From: CAVOAK01 sp965217615
Lineage (GTDB): Bacteria > Pseudomonadota > Alphaproteobacteria > UBA8366 > CAVOAK01
NCBI GenBank assembly: GCA_965217615.1
Contig: CBDCIT010000030.1
Coordinates: 310,001 to 374,000 of the forward strand
Direction of reading: 5' to 3'
Length of the DNA stretch: 64,000 nt
Shown in pieces: positions 27,460 through 37,133 of this stretch (positions are counted from its first letter, which is position 1; each line of letters starts with the position of its first letter). The notes below the pieces were generated by a model. That model was not told the DNA's origin, ran no database searches, and saw nothing but the letters and a program-made list of their open reading frames with translations. A program made the position numbers and the translations under genes.

Positions 27460-28305
27460 ATGAATAGCTGCGACTCGAACTATATTACACCCTTCGTGCC
27501 GCACAGCTTTGCAAGCCGCGACCCCAACAATTTGGGTCTAATCATTGCCGTGACTTATGCCGGCCGAGTACGTGCGGCCTTAGATGAATTCAACCGAATG
27601 GACATCGAGACAGTCGAGGAACTCGCTGGCGATCTAAGAGACCCACTTTCTGCCTTTCGCGCACTCCTGAGGCGCCAATTAGCAGCAGAATCTCTGACTT
27701 CCAATTTACTCGAGGATTTACTGAACGAAGCTGGGCTTGAACGATCACGAGCGGAAAAGGTGAGTCATGGCGAGACGATGCCTGATAGTGACGAGATCGT
27801 TTGCCTCGCCGAAGTCCTAAACGTCAATCCTTCCAATCTGATAGTTACCCCGTTAACCCAACAGCAAGAAGTCGTTTTGTGCCATGCGAGTGAATCCACC
27901 GGGAGGTTGTTTCCTGCAAACAACCAACCAGCCTACAGGCTCAATCGTCTGGCACGGACACCACATCAGCCCCAATTGAAGGGCTTTGACGTAACCGTAC
28001 TCGACGATCTTGAACAGAATATTTCGGCAATGCGTCACGGACTTCATGAGTACGTCTACAATTACGGCATGTCGCCTGTAACAATAAGGTGGGATGGCGA
28101 TCGTGTAGATACCTTGGATCCAGGCGATTCCGCGTAAATAAGACCGTTGGCCAGCCATGCATTCGGACGCGTCGCGGATGCCGAAGGCCATCTTTTTGTT
28201 GTCCGTGTTCCGGGCCGTCTTGGCGAAGAGGCCATCACCGAATTTTCGGCTTTCGCACCGGTCGCGCGCACCCGGGTCACTAGAGAAATCATCAAATGGT
28301 TCTGA
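27460..28305 (+). pseudogene. HEPD/methylphosphonate-synthase-like dioxygenase with in-frame stop
   Basis: 281 codons. An N-terminal helical part with an HTH-like segment (DEIVCLAEVLNVNPSNLIV) is followed by a cupin: HGLHEYVYNYGMSPVTIRWD, DTLDPGDSA, then after a TAA at 28135-28137 in the same frame IRPLASHAFGRVADAEGHLF and VVRVPGRLGEEAI. This layout matches 2-hydroxyethylphosphonate dioxygenase / methylphosphonate synthase, mononuclear iron enzymes. The stop replaces a likely Tyr (GDSAY.RP) and precedes the last predicted His ligand (ASHAF), so the short product should be inactive. The stop at 28303-28305 overlaps the PhpC-like start by 10 nt. HEPD and MpnS cannot be told apart by eye. Confidence 0.72.
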
Positions 28306-28320
28306 CCCATCCATTCCAAT

Positions 28321-29760
28321 CAGCCCGTTGATTAAGTCGGCGCCGTCTGATTCTCTGGTTCCCTGATTTGCAGGGGGGTTTGCCGATGGCGATGGGACGG
28401 CAGAAGGCTGGTCAGGGGGATCTGATGGTGAGCTGGTCGGAGATGCCGCGCTCTCCGGGTCATGTGTTTTATGACCGCCTGCAGTCGGTGCTGATCGAGG
28501 GCGGCTTCGACGCCTTTGCCGAGGCGAGCTGCCGGCCTTATTACGCGGCCCGGATGGGCGCGCCCTCGGTGCCGCCCGGGCGCTATTTCCGGATGCACCT
28601 GGTGGGCTACTTCGAGGGCATCGACAGCGAGCGCGGTCTGGAGTGGCGCTGCTCGGACTCGCTTTCGCTGCGGGCGTTCCTGCGACTGGGGAGCCGTGAT
28701 CGGGTACCGGACCATTCCTGGCTGTCACGGAGCCGCACGCGCCTGCCCCATGAAGTCCACGCGGCGGTCTTCGACTGGGTTCTGGTGCTGATCGCCGAGG
28801 CGGGGCTGATCAAGGGCGAGCGCATCGGCGTCGATGCCTCGACCATGGAGGCCAACGCGGCGCTGCGGAACATCGTGCGGCGCGCCAACGGCGAAGGCTA
28901 CCGGGAGATGCTGGAGCGCTTGGCCCGGGAAAGCGTCGAGACACCCACGGCCGAGGATCTGGCGCGTCTGGAGCGGAAGCGCAAGGGCAAGAAGCTTTCC
29001 AACACGGATTGGGTTTCGAAGAGCGACCCCGAGGCCAAGATCGCCAAGATGAAGGACGGCACGACGCATCTGGCCTACAAGCCCGAGCACGCGGTGGATC
29101 TGGCACCGGCGCGGTGGTGGCGGCCGAGCTGCACCCGGCCGATGAGGGCGACACCACGACGCTTTCCAAGACCCTGGCGAAGGCCGAGGCAAACCTCGGG
29201 GCGGTGGATGCGGCACCGATGGCGGAGGACCCGGCCGAATGCGTCGCCGACAAAGGTTATCACTCACGGGCGGTCTTGAGGGCTCTGGACGACAGTCCCT
29301 GGAAGACCCGGATCGTGGCGCCCAAGCAGACCGGCTTTTCGCGCTGGCACGGTGATGAGGCGGCGCGGCGCGCGGTCACCAACAACCGTGCGCGGCTCAA
29401 GTCCGGGGTCGCCCGCGAGGCCTTCAAGCTGCGCGCCGAGATCGTCGAGCGCTGCTTTGCCCACAACCTCGATCGTGGCGGCATGCGACGAACCTGGCTG
29501 CGCGGGCGAGAGAATGTGCACAAGCGATACCTGCTCCACGTCGCCGGCCACAATCTATCGTTACTGATGCGCCAGCTCATCGGCGCCGGCACCCTGCGGG
29601 AGGCCGTGGCGGGCGGATATGGCGGTATTTTCGTTCTGCTCACGCCCACCGGGGCCATGCTGGCGGCACGGGGGGTTTCGCAAAGCGGCCAGTCGGCTTT
29701 CGCCGCCGCATTCTTCATCTGGGGGTGAGAGCCGGAAAAAGCCACTTAATCAACGGGCTG
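28321..29760 (+). mobile_element. IS1182-like insertion sequence
   Basis: 1440 bp with perfect terminal repeats starting CAGCCCGTTGATTAAGT and a 4-bp target duplication CAAT (28317-28320 and 29761-29764). It splits the PhpC-like gene eight codons after its start. Confidence 0.93.
28386..29728 (+). pseudogene. IS1182-family transposase, frameshifted
   Basis: The N-terminal part (FAEASCRPYYAARMGAPSVP, GLEWRCSDSLSLRAFLRLGS, VPDHSWLSRSRTRL) and the first Asp region (GERIGVDASTMEANAALRN) are in one frame. Near 29100-29110 one base is lost, and the C-terminal part continues in another frame: TGAVVAAELHPADEGDT, CVADKGYHSRAVLRAL, and ERCFAHNLDRGGMRRTWLRG with the catalytic Glu. The element is therefore probably dependent on another copy for movement. 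Confidence 0.9.
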
Positions 29761-30905
29761 CAATGCCCGACGCGCGTCGTAGAGGGGCACGAATACGACG
29801 AGGCGGTTGGTAGGTTGATGGAAGGTCGCTCTTGGTCGTTGGTCACTAGTGCGGGGTGCCGTTGGCCAGTTGATTTCGCGATGCGGACCCCCCGTTGCAA
29901 TTCTTGACTGTGTAGAAGCAAATCCAACGGTTTCGGGTGTCGTCGATCTTGCCGGCCAAATTCCCGATTGCGACGTCGTTGTGGCGATTGGCGGCGGGAG
30001 CGTCATTGATGCGGCCAAGGGGATCATCACACTACGCGACCCAGAAATGAACGCCGACCTGCTGATAGAGCATTTATCGGAAGGCGTCGCGCTGCCAGCC
30101 TCGATGTCCGTAATCCCGATCATCGCCGTTCCGACGACTGCGGGAACCGGATCCGAAGTAACACGCTGGGGCACGATTTGGGGTGACGACGGCATCAAGT
30201 TCTCGGTCACCGATCCTAAACTGTGGCCCGCCCATGCGGTCTTAGATCCAAAGCTCTGTATTTCAATGCCACACACACTAACCCTGGCGACGGGCCTCGA
30301 TGCCTTGAGCCACGCAATGGAGGCGGTTTGGAATCGACGACACACCGAGGCGACGGACGCTATCTCCAGGGCTGCAATTGGGCTGCTTTGGAAGCATTTG
30401 GAGGCGACACTTGATTCCCCTGAGGATGTCGAATTACGAGCGCGAATTCAAACCGCGTCGCTACTGGCGGGATTGGCAATGGGCACTACGCAGACTGCTC
30501 TTGCCCATTCAATCAGCTATCCCTTCACAGCTCGTTGCGGCATTCCACATGGCATCGCGTGCAGCTTTACTCTTGCGGAAGTTGCACGCTACAACATCGA
30601 GGCTGAACCCGGGCGGCTGTCGTCGATCGCCGAGGGTCTGAGCTGTTCAATTCCAGATATCCCGGTTGTTATTGAAGATTGGTTCGACCGCCTCGGACTC
30701 GGTGACGAAATTTCGAAATACGTGACGCCCGATATCACCGACGAGTTTAGCTATAATCTGATCACCCGCGCACGGGCAGCGAATAATATTAGGGAAATAG
30801 ACGGTGCCGGTGCAAAGAATCTTGCACGGGTCGCCCTGGAACGCCTATGTGGGGAAAATTCGATTTCTTCAGTTCGAAGCGTGAATAATTGAAGCGGTTT
30901 TTTTG

Positions 30906-31436
30906 ATGATAGTTTGGGTTGCCGGATTGTCGGGTGCGGGCAAGACCACGTTGTGCGAGGGCGTATACGGGCGCATAAAGCCTCTCGTTCCGGAGATCGT
31001 ATTGCTCGATGGTGACAGCGTGCGTTCAGCGTTCGGTTCCGATCTCAGTCATTCCGAAGAGGACCGCCGGCGTCAAATCAAGCGGATTCAGGGCATGACC
31101 AAGGTGTTGGTCGACCAAGGGCTGATCGTTATTGTCGCTGTCGTATACTCACATCCCGACATCCAAATATGGAATCGAAAAAATCTGCCAAACTATTTTG
31201 AGATACACTTGAAGGCATCGCTCGAAACCGTGATGAGACGTGACGAAAAGGGCCTCTACGCATTGGCAAAAGCAGGTAGGATGCCGGACGTCGTCGGCAT
31301 GGACATACCATGGTATCCGCCGGACGCACCCGACCTCGTTCTTTCTGCCGACGATGGGACGCCGACCGAAGTGTTGCAACAACGCGTTATCGATGCATTA
31401 CCGATATCGCTTCAGGCCCGAATAGCTGCGGAGTAA
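30906..31436 (+). CDS. adenylylsulfate-kinase-like P-loop kinase
   Basis: 176 residues from ATG 30906. Walker A is VAGLSGAGKTTLCEGVY; IVLLDGDSVRSAFGSDLSHS and EEDRRRQIKRIQGM match the substrate-binding loop of APS kinases, and KGLYALAKAGRMPDVVGMD matches the KGLY lid motif. Canonical function: ATP-dependent phosphorylation of adenosine 5'-phosphosulfate. A second, conventional cysC lies at 52757-53368, so this copy may serve glycan modification or act on another small substrate, as CysC paralogues in glycan clusters do. It follows the PhpC-like gene by 13 nt and is intact. Confidence 0.82.
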   Translation: MIVWVAGLSGAGKTTLCEGVYGRIKPLVPEIVLLDGDSVRSAFGSDLSHSEEDRRRQIKRIQGMTKVLVDQGLIVIVAVVYSHPDIQIWNRKNLPNYFEIHLKASLETVMRRDEKGLYALAKAGRMPDVVGMDIPWYPPDAPDLVLSADDGTPTEVLQQRVIDALPISLQARIAAE

Positions 31437-31440
31437 CATA

Positions 31441-32396
31441 ATGAGCGCAAAACTACTTGCGCGTGTAAGAAGGCAGCGGCCACGGCAATTGCTCTATCAT
31501 TTCGGATCGCGAATGGCGATACCGTTTCCGATCTTGAGGGCGGTTGCGGACACGGTCGACATTGCCAGCAACCCCAGCGATTTTATCAAGCGGCGCAGAA
31601 CTGCGCGTGAAACCCTCAGGGGCTCGCAGTGGCGTGGCCGCATGCCAAGGCATCGTGGCTTTACGACCTTCGCAGCCGGCGAAATACCAGGAACGGGTGA
31701 TGTCGTTGACATTTGCCGCGAGATTTTGAAACAGCGTGAAGAAACAATTTCCGAGCTTGATCCACAGGTTACGTTCCACAAGCTGCTGACCAGGGACGGT
31801 ATCCGTTTGCACCCGGCATTGCTTGAATTTGCGCTCGCTGGACCACTGATCCATACCGTCACGGACTATCTTGGAACCTACCGCGGTTGCATGACATTAA
31901 TCTTTGGCTGTCGCCCGCGGTGGATCGATTGCGCAGTAGCCACTATTATCACCTCGATAAACCGGAAGTGAGATATATCGGCGCATTCATCAATTTTTTT
32001 GATGTAAAGCCCGACGACGGACTCCTTACAATCTTGCCGGCGGATATATCGGCGACGGTTGAGCGCCAGACGGACTGTCACCATCGATATATGCGCGGTT
32101 CGGACGTGAGGATCCGCGATGCTGAGATGGCGGCCCATATCCGGGAAGAGCAAGAGATCGTCCTTACCGGCAGGGCCGGCGACGTCAATGTCTTTGATAC
32201 TTCTCGTTGCTTTCACTATGGAAGTCGGTGCAAGCACGATGGACGGGTGATGCTGCAGATCCGCTATGCATTGGCTCATAAATTGCCGGGAAGAAGCAGT
32301 CTTCGAACGGGCAATGGGCCGCACGAGAACGACGATTTGCGGAGTCTCTTGCTGGCCGGATTCAACTCGCCGCCGGATGCCGCGGGCACGACTTAG
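31441..32396 (+). pseudogene. PhyH-like (phytanoyl-CoA dioxygenase family) protein, frameshifted
   Basis: About 318 residues in two frames. The first (31441 to about 31890) ends in VTDYLGTYRG; the second continues LHDINLWLSPAVDRLRSSHY and YHLDKPEVRYIGAFINFFDV. The double-stranded beta-helix signature is visible: Fe ligands in HYYHLD (HxD) and FDTSRCFHYGSRC with the distal His. One base is missing at GGTT near 31886. Such 2-oxoglutarate oxygenases hydroxylate small metabolites, including some phosphonates (PhnY*-type) and lipids; the substrate here is unknown. Confidence 0.78.
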
Positions 32397-32412
32397 TGCT
32401 TCGGTGGATACG

Positions 32413-33920
32413 ATGATCCACCCGATCTCTGACGTCGGCATCGTTATGGCCTGGGCGCGACGTTCAGTTTACAGCGCAATCGCCAGGCGCCTGAAGCAAG
32501 AGTTTGGTACCCGCGTTCATTTGTATGTCGCGACCGAGTCGGAGGTGCAGGGTCTACGCGATCGGGAGGAAGAGCGGTTCTGGTCATCGATTACATGCTG
32601 GAACGTACTCACCGAGAGGATCACGGATTCGGACCTTGATGAAGCCGCGGTGATTGCCCGCGCCCGTGACTTCGAGGTGCGTCTCGGCGAGACTACGAAT
32701 CGATTAACGTTTTCGCATCGCCAGTTCGGCCGTGGCCACAGCCCAGGGAGTTGTCATTATCCGCGCGTGGCGCACTTCGAGCGTGCGAGCTACCTGCAAG
32801 TACTCCACGGCTACAATGAGAGCGGGGCATTTTGGGAAAGAGAGATTACCGAGAAAGGGCTTCGCCTGATCATTGACGGCGACAAGTTGGTGTCCGCGAC
32901 GACACGGATGATGGGTGTTCCGTTTCGCCGCATGATCGGATCGCGATACAAGAACTATTGGTTCTGGACGCCGGATGAATATCAGAGCAACCCCGTGATC
33001 GAGCCGATCTTCCGAACGCTCTTAGCGTGGGATATCGCTGAACTCACGGAAGGATATCCAACCTCCAGCACGCGCAGCTCAACCTACTACAGGCGTGTAA
33101 AATTTCCCAAACTTGTACACCGGTCCGCTTCGGCCGCTGCGCAATATTTATGGTGGCTGTGGCGGGGTTACGAAAGGGCGAACAATTTTGACTTTTGGAA
33201 CCTCGTTCTGATGCCTTTTAGAGAAGGCTGGCGATACCGTCAAACCCGTCGAATCGCCAGGGCCACGATCGACGATCTTGGAGATACGTCGTTCGCTTTT
33301 TTCCCACTTCACAAGGAGCTCGAGACCTCCTTCCTGACGCGTTCGCCCAACTTCACCAATCAACATGCCGCGATCATGGCGGTTACGCGCGACTTGCCGG
33401 CTGGGATCCGATTGGTTGTCAAGGAAAACTTGTTGTCCATCGGTACGCGTCCGTCGTCATTCTTACCTCAACTTGCCGACATGCAGAACGTCATCCTGCT
33501 CGACGTACATGAAAGCGGAATCGGGGCGATCCGCCGTTGCGCGTTTGTCGCAACAATTACCGGGACTGCAGGACTCGAAGCCGCGGGTCTCGGCAAGCCG
33601 GTTCTGACATTTACACCGCACGTAACCTACGGCTTCCTCAACCATGTCAAAATTATCATCGGAATCAGTGATTTGCGACCGGCGGTAGCGTGGGGTTGTC
33701 ATTCACCGATCAGGACGAACCCGCTTCGCGGCAAGATGGCGCGCGGTTTCTCGAGGCCCTCAAGCGCGCGTCTTTCGACATGGGGGACCATGGAACTGCG
33801 TTGGGGGTCAAGAAGTTCGATAATGTTTCCGAGGATACCATCGAGGTTGTATTCGATGCACTGCTCGATAGCCTAGATGAGGTCTCCTCCGATTTGCAGG
33901 CGGACCGACACCAAGCCTGA
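32413..33920 (+). pseudogene. capsule/surface polysaccharide biosynthesis protein, frameshifted
   Basis: About 502 residues. Starts at ATG 32413 (MIHPISDVGIVMAWARRSVY). The sequence resembles capsule polysaccharide export or synthesis proteins of GT-B type: FAFFPLHKELETSFLTRSPN and VVKENLLSIGTRPSSFLPQL, then HESGIGAIRRCAFVATITGT and AGLEAAGLGKPVLTFTPHVT, a pattern shared with KpsS-like Kdo-transferase relatives. The frame is lost at GGGG 33692-33695 (one base missing) and continues GLSFTDQDEPASRQDGARFL to a stop at 33920. The family assignment is from pattern only. Confidence 0.62.
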
Positions 33921-33932
33921 TCGAGTCCACGC

Positions 33933-35636
33933 ATGGCAGATTTAGCGATTGACCTTAAGGAGGCCAGCGAAGCGCTCGCTTTCGACGACGAAGCGGGCTG
34001 GACAATGGTCAGCATCGGCGACGTGACGTGTTGGTTTGCCGGCTACCTAAACGACGGCAGCCAGGGCCAGGCAGCGGCAACCACGATCGCTAATCGGCTC
34101 GACGCTCCGGTCGGGAATATAATTCAATCAAAGATTGCAGACGTACTGCGGAATCTCGATGGCCATTTTGCCTTAGCGGCCCGCGGTCCGAGATGGGCGT
34201 TGGCCGCCGTTGATCCAGTTCGCAGCATTCCGCTGAGTTTCATTGAAACGCCGGCTGGGATATTGGTTAGCCTTTCTGGAATGCGGTTGGTTGAGGCAGC
34301 CGGCTTCAAAGAGTTTGACGCCGACGCCCTCGTTAGTTTCGCTATGGCCGGATACACCATCGGTCGCACGACGATTTATCGCGAACTAGCTCAATTGATG
34401 CCAGGCGAATTTCTTTTTGCTAGAGATCGTCGGACGCCGGAAATAGGTTCTTACTGGACCTACCGGCCCGCAGGCCGCGATCGGCGTGACCGGGTTACGC
34501 TGCGCCGTGCTCTTGTCGATGCCACATTGCAGACCCTTGAGAAATTGGTCGCGTCTAGCATCGGGCGCCCGATCGTCGTGCCGCTTAGTGCTGGCTTCGA
34601 TTCCCGACTCATCGTGTCTGGATTGTATCATCTGGGCGTTCGCGATGTTCGTTGTTATGCGTATGGACGTGTTGGCAATTTCGAAGCGGAAGCCAGCCGA
34701 AAGATCGCGGAGCATCTTGGATATGAATGGACGTTCGTACCCTACTCGCTCGATCAACAGAGACGGACCTTCGCCAGCGACGGCCATCGTGCCTATATGG
34801 CGTTCGCCGACAGCTTCTCCGCCCTGCCTTTCTTGCAGGACTTTCATGCGGTCCAGGTCTTGAAGGATCACGGATTCCTTCCAGCCGATGCGGTTATTGT
34901 CAACGGCCAGTCGGGCGACTATCTAACTGGGAACCACATTCCGATCGGGTTGTGGGAAGCTCCCGAAAACATGGATCAGGAGGCGCGTTGGGCTCGTATC
35001 GTCAGCGCGATGATCGAGAAGCATTTCAGTCATTGGCAGGCGCTGAAGACGCCTGTCAATTTGACGTGTCTCGATCTTCTGTTGCGTCGGGAGGCTGCCG
35101 CAGCCGGCGTGGACCTCAACCGAGAAGCTATCGACGATTTCGGCATATTTGAAACCTTGGAGTTCCGCAACCGTCAGGCGAAGTATGTGGTCGGTGGTCA
35201 ACGCGTGTATGACTATCACGGTTTCGACTGGCGGCTACCGCTGTGGGACAAAGATTTTATGTCTTATTGGCAGGATGTCCCACTCAAAGCCAAGCGGGAA
35301 CGAAATTTGTTTCGGGACATGCTGATGGAGCAGAATTGGGGCGGCATTTGGCGAGGTTGGGATTTCCCAAGAAGAGTAACTCCCGCGCCTCTCGCCACAA
35401 TCAGGTATGCCCTGAAGGCGGTTCACGCGCCGCTCGGCCGATTGCGGTGGCACTGCTTCGAGCGGCGATATCTGGATTATTTTATGGACCTGCTGTGCAA
35501 CTATGCAGTCGCATCATACGGTCGGGTCATTCACGACAAACGGGGGTTCCGGAATGGTCTGTCGTGGCATATCGAAGCGTATCTCCGAAATAAAGGGCTA
35601 AGCCTGAACGGCAAGCCGTTGCCGGATTCAGCATAA
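33933..35636 (+). CDS. asparagine-synthase-like protein without the glutaminase Cys
   Basis: 567 residues. The C-terminal half is an AsnB-type ATP-dependent amidotransferase domain with the PP-loop VVPLSAGFDSRLIVSGLYHL and AVIVNGQSGDYLTGNHI. The N-terminal half resembles a class II glutaminase fold (LRNLDGHFALAARGPRWALA) but the protein begins MADLAIDLKEASEALAFDD and lacks the MCGI start with catalytic Cys2. It may use free ammonia, another amine, or form a non-Asn amide, as in beta-lactam-synthetase relatives. It is the first intact gene after the decayed region and is followed 13 nt later by a glycosyltransferase, suggesting a role in amidating a sugar. Confidence 0.8.
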   Translation: MADLAIDLKEASEALAFDDEAGWTMVSIGDVTCWFAGYLNDGSQGQAAATTIANRLDAPVGNIIQSKIADVLRNLDGHFALAARGPRWALAAVDPVRSIPLSFIETPAGILVSLSGMRLVEAAGFKEFDADALVSFAMAGYTIGRTTIYRELAQLMPGEFLFARDRRTPEIGSYWTYRPAGRDRRDRVTLRRALVDATLQTLEKLVASSIGRPIVVPLSAGFDSRLIVSGLYHLGVRDVRCYAYGRVGNFEAEASRKIAEHLGYEWTFVPYSLDQQRRTFASDGHRAYMAFADSFSALPFLQDFHAVQVLKDHGFLPADAVIVNGQSGDYLTGNHIPIGLWEAPENMDQEARWARIVSAMIEKHFSHWQALKTPVNLTCLDLLLRREAAAAGVDLNREAIDDFGIFETLEFRNRQAKYVVGGQRVYDYHGFDWRLPLWDKDFMSYWQDVPLKAKRERNLFRDMLMEQNWGGIWRGWDFPRRVTPAPLATIRYALKAVHAPLGRLRWHCFERRYLDYFMDLLCNYAVASYGRVIHDKRGFRNGLSWHIEAYLRNKGLSLNGKPLPDSA

Positions 35637-35649
35637 ACTGACGCACTCG

Positions 35650-36930
35650 ATGCCAGAGCCTGTTGGGCCGACCGGTGGCGCTGAGCAAAGCGGCACTGAG
35701 CCGATACGCGTGCTGGTCGTCTCGCGGTTGTTTACAGGTCTGGTGGATTCGTTGGCGATAGGAACTTGGCGGCCGACCGGCTCACCTGCGGTCTACAAGT
35801 TGATTGAAGCCTTAGCGCAGGACCCGAACATCGACGCCACGTTCGCATTCGCTTGCAAGGATAAGGATATCGCAAGTCAGTTTGCCGATAACCGGACAAT
35901 AAAGATTGCTGGGGTTGGGCCAGTTCGAATCCTTGGCTGGCGACAGCGACGATGGCTTGAACTAGTTGGGCTTGACGGCAAGCTTCGCGAGCTCTCGCAC
36001 TTGATGTCATGCCTTCGCCTGTACTTTAGCCTTCGCCCGCACGTCACGTATTTTACCAACGCCAACTTTGTGATGGCCGGCGTATTTGCACGTTTAGGCC
36101 TAGGGCGTGTGGTGCTGCGCTTGCTCGGCCTGCAGCCGGAACAGAAAGCGATCGCAGATCGCGCCGGTGGACTCATGCGGTGGCTCTACAGGTCGCCGTT
36201 CGACCACGTCGTGTGCACGCTCGACGGCAGCGGCGGCCATTTCTATCTGCCCCGCCTGATCCGCCCGGGTGTCCCGGTTTCAATCGAGCTCAACGGCGTC
36301 GACCGGGTGACGCCTGAAGAGCACAACGTCGCCGCATTCCGTGCGCGGCTTGGGCTCGGCGAACGGCCGGTAGTGATGTTCATCGGGCGACTTGAGCACA
36401 CTAAGGGGTGCGGCGAGTTTGTCGAGGGAATGGTCCGTTTGGTTGCTGCCTCAGCCGTTGATGGTGTCATTATCGGCTATGGTAATATGGAGTCGGAACT
36501 GCGCGAACGCGTTGCCAAGGCCGGCTTGACGGACGCAATTCATATCGCCGGCCCAGTTCCGCACGACGTGATACCGACGGCTCTCGCCACCGCCGATATT
36601 TATGTATCCCTGAACCGGTACGGAAACCTGTCCAACACGAACCTTGAGGCTATCTCGCAAGGCAAATGCATGCTTATTCTCGACAGAGACTTGGAGACAC
36701 ATGTCGACGAGGATACAGTTGAGTTGCTTCCTGCGGAGATCTTTCCTCGGGTCTCCCGGACGAACACGGCGGAGGATCTCGCCAGACAGGTTGGGCATTT
36801 GCTGCGAGAGCCGGCTAGAATTGAGAAGATGGCGGCCCAGACCACCGCAGTTGGTATCAGAATTCTCTCAAACTGGACGGATCGAATCGATCGCGAAATA
36901 GGAATAATTCGCAACTCTATCGAGCCTTGA
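35650..36930 (+). CDS. family 4 glycosyltransferase
   Basis: 426 residues, GT-B fold. The acceptor half has RVLVVSRLFTGL and TYFTNANFVMAGVFARLGL; the donor half has RPVVMFIGRLEHTKGCGEFV, GVIIGYGNMESELRERVAKA and NTNLEAISQGKCMLI, where the EX7E-type motif (NLEAISQG) lies. It transfers an unknown nucleotide sugar during glycan assembly. It is 13 nt downstream of the asparagine-synthase-like gene; a 203-nt gap then precedes the next gene. Confidence 0.88.
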   Translation: MPEPVGPTGGAEQSGTEPIRVLVVSRLFTGLVDSLAIGTWRPTGSPAVYKLIEALAQDPNIDATFAFACKDKDIASQFADNRTIKIAGVGPVRILGWRQRRWLELVGLDGKLRELSHLMSCLRLYFSLRPHVTYFTNANFVMAGVFARLGLGRVVLRLLGLQPEQKAIADRAGGLMRWLYRSPFDHVVCTLDGSGGHFYLPRLIRPGVPVSIELNGVDRVTPEEHNVAAFRARLGLGERPVVMFIGRLEHTKGCGEFVEGMVRLVAASAVDGVIIGYGNMESELRERVAKAGLTDAIHIAGPVPHDVIPTALATADIYVSLNRYGNLSNTNLEAISQGKCMLILDRDLETHVDEDTVELLPAEIFPRVSRTNTAEDLARQVGHLLREPARIEKMAAQTTAVGIRILSNWTDRIDREIGIIRNSIEP

Positions 36931-37133
36931 AACCGACATCGGCCGGAATTCGGCTCCTCCAATGATCACCGCGACGATATCCGCATCGCAACGTTCGATC
37001 GGAACGGAAGATTAGAATTCCAACCGACACTCAACGACCACAGACTTCAGCCCGATCGGAATTGTGCGTTCGGAGTAATGGCTGGCGCGCAGATTGCTAA
37101 ACAGACGAGTTGATTCTTGCTAATTGCCGCACG

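Larger units (their letters stand above)
28296..30892 (+). pseudogene. PhpC-like phosphonoacetaldehyde reductase (Fe-alcohol dehydrogenase), split
   Basis: Start at ATG 28296 (MVLTHPFQ); an IS1182-like element follows at 28321 and the gene resumes at 29765 (CPTRVVEGHEYDEAVGRLME). Near 29850 the frame changes once. The rest is a group III iron-dependent alcohol dehydrogenase: DVVVAIGGGSVIDAAKGIIT (NAD site), AVPTTAGTGSEVTRWGTIW, ATGLDALSHAMEAVW and FTARCGIPHGIACSFTLAEV with the metal-binding His residues. Reconstructed length is about 384 residues. The overlap with the HEPD/MpnS-like gene supports a role in reducing phosphonoacetaldehyde to 2-hydroxyethylphosphonate, by analogy with PhpC. Confidence 0.75.
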
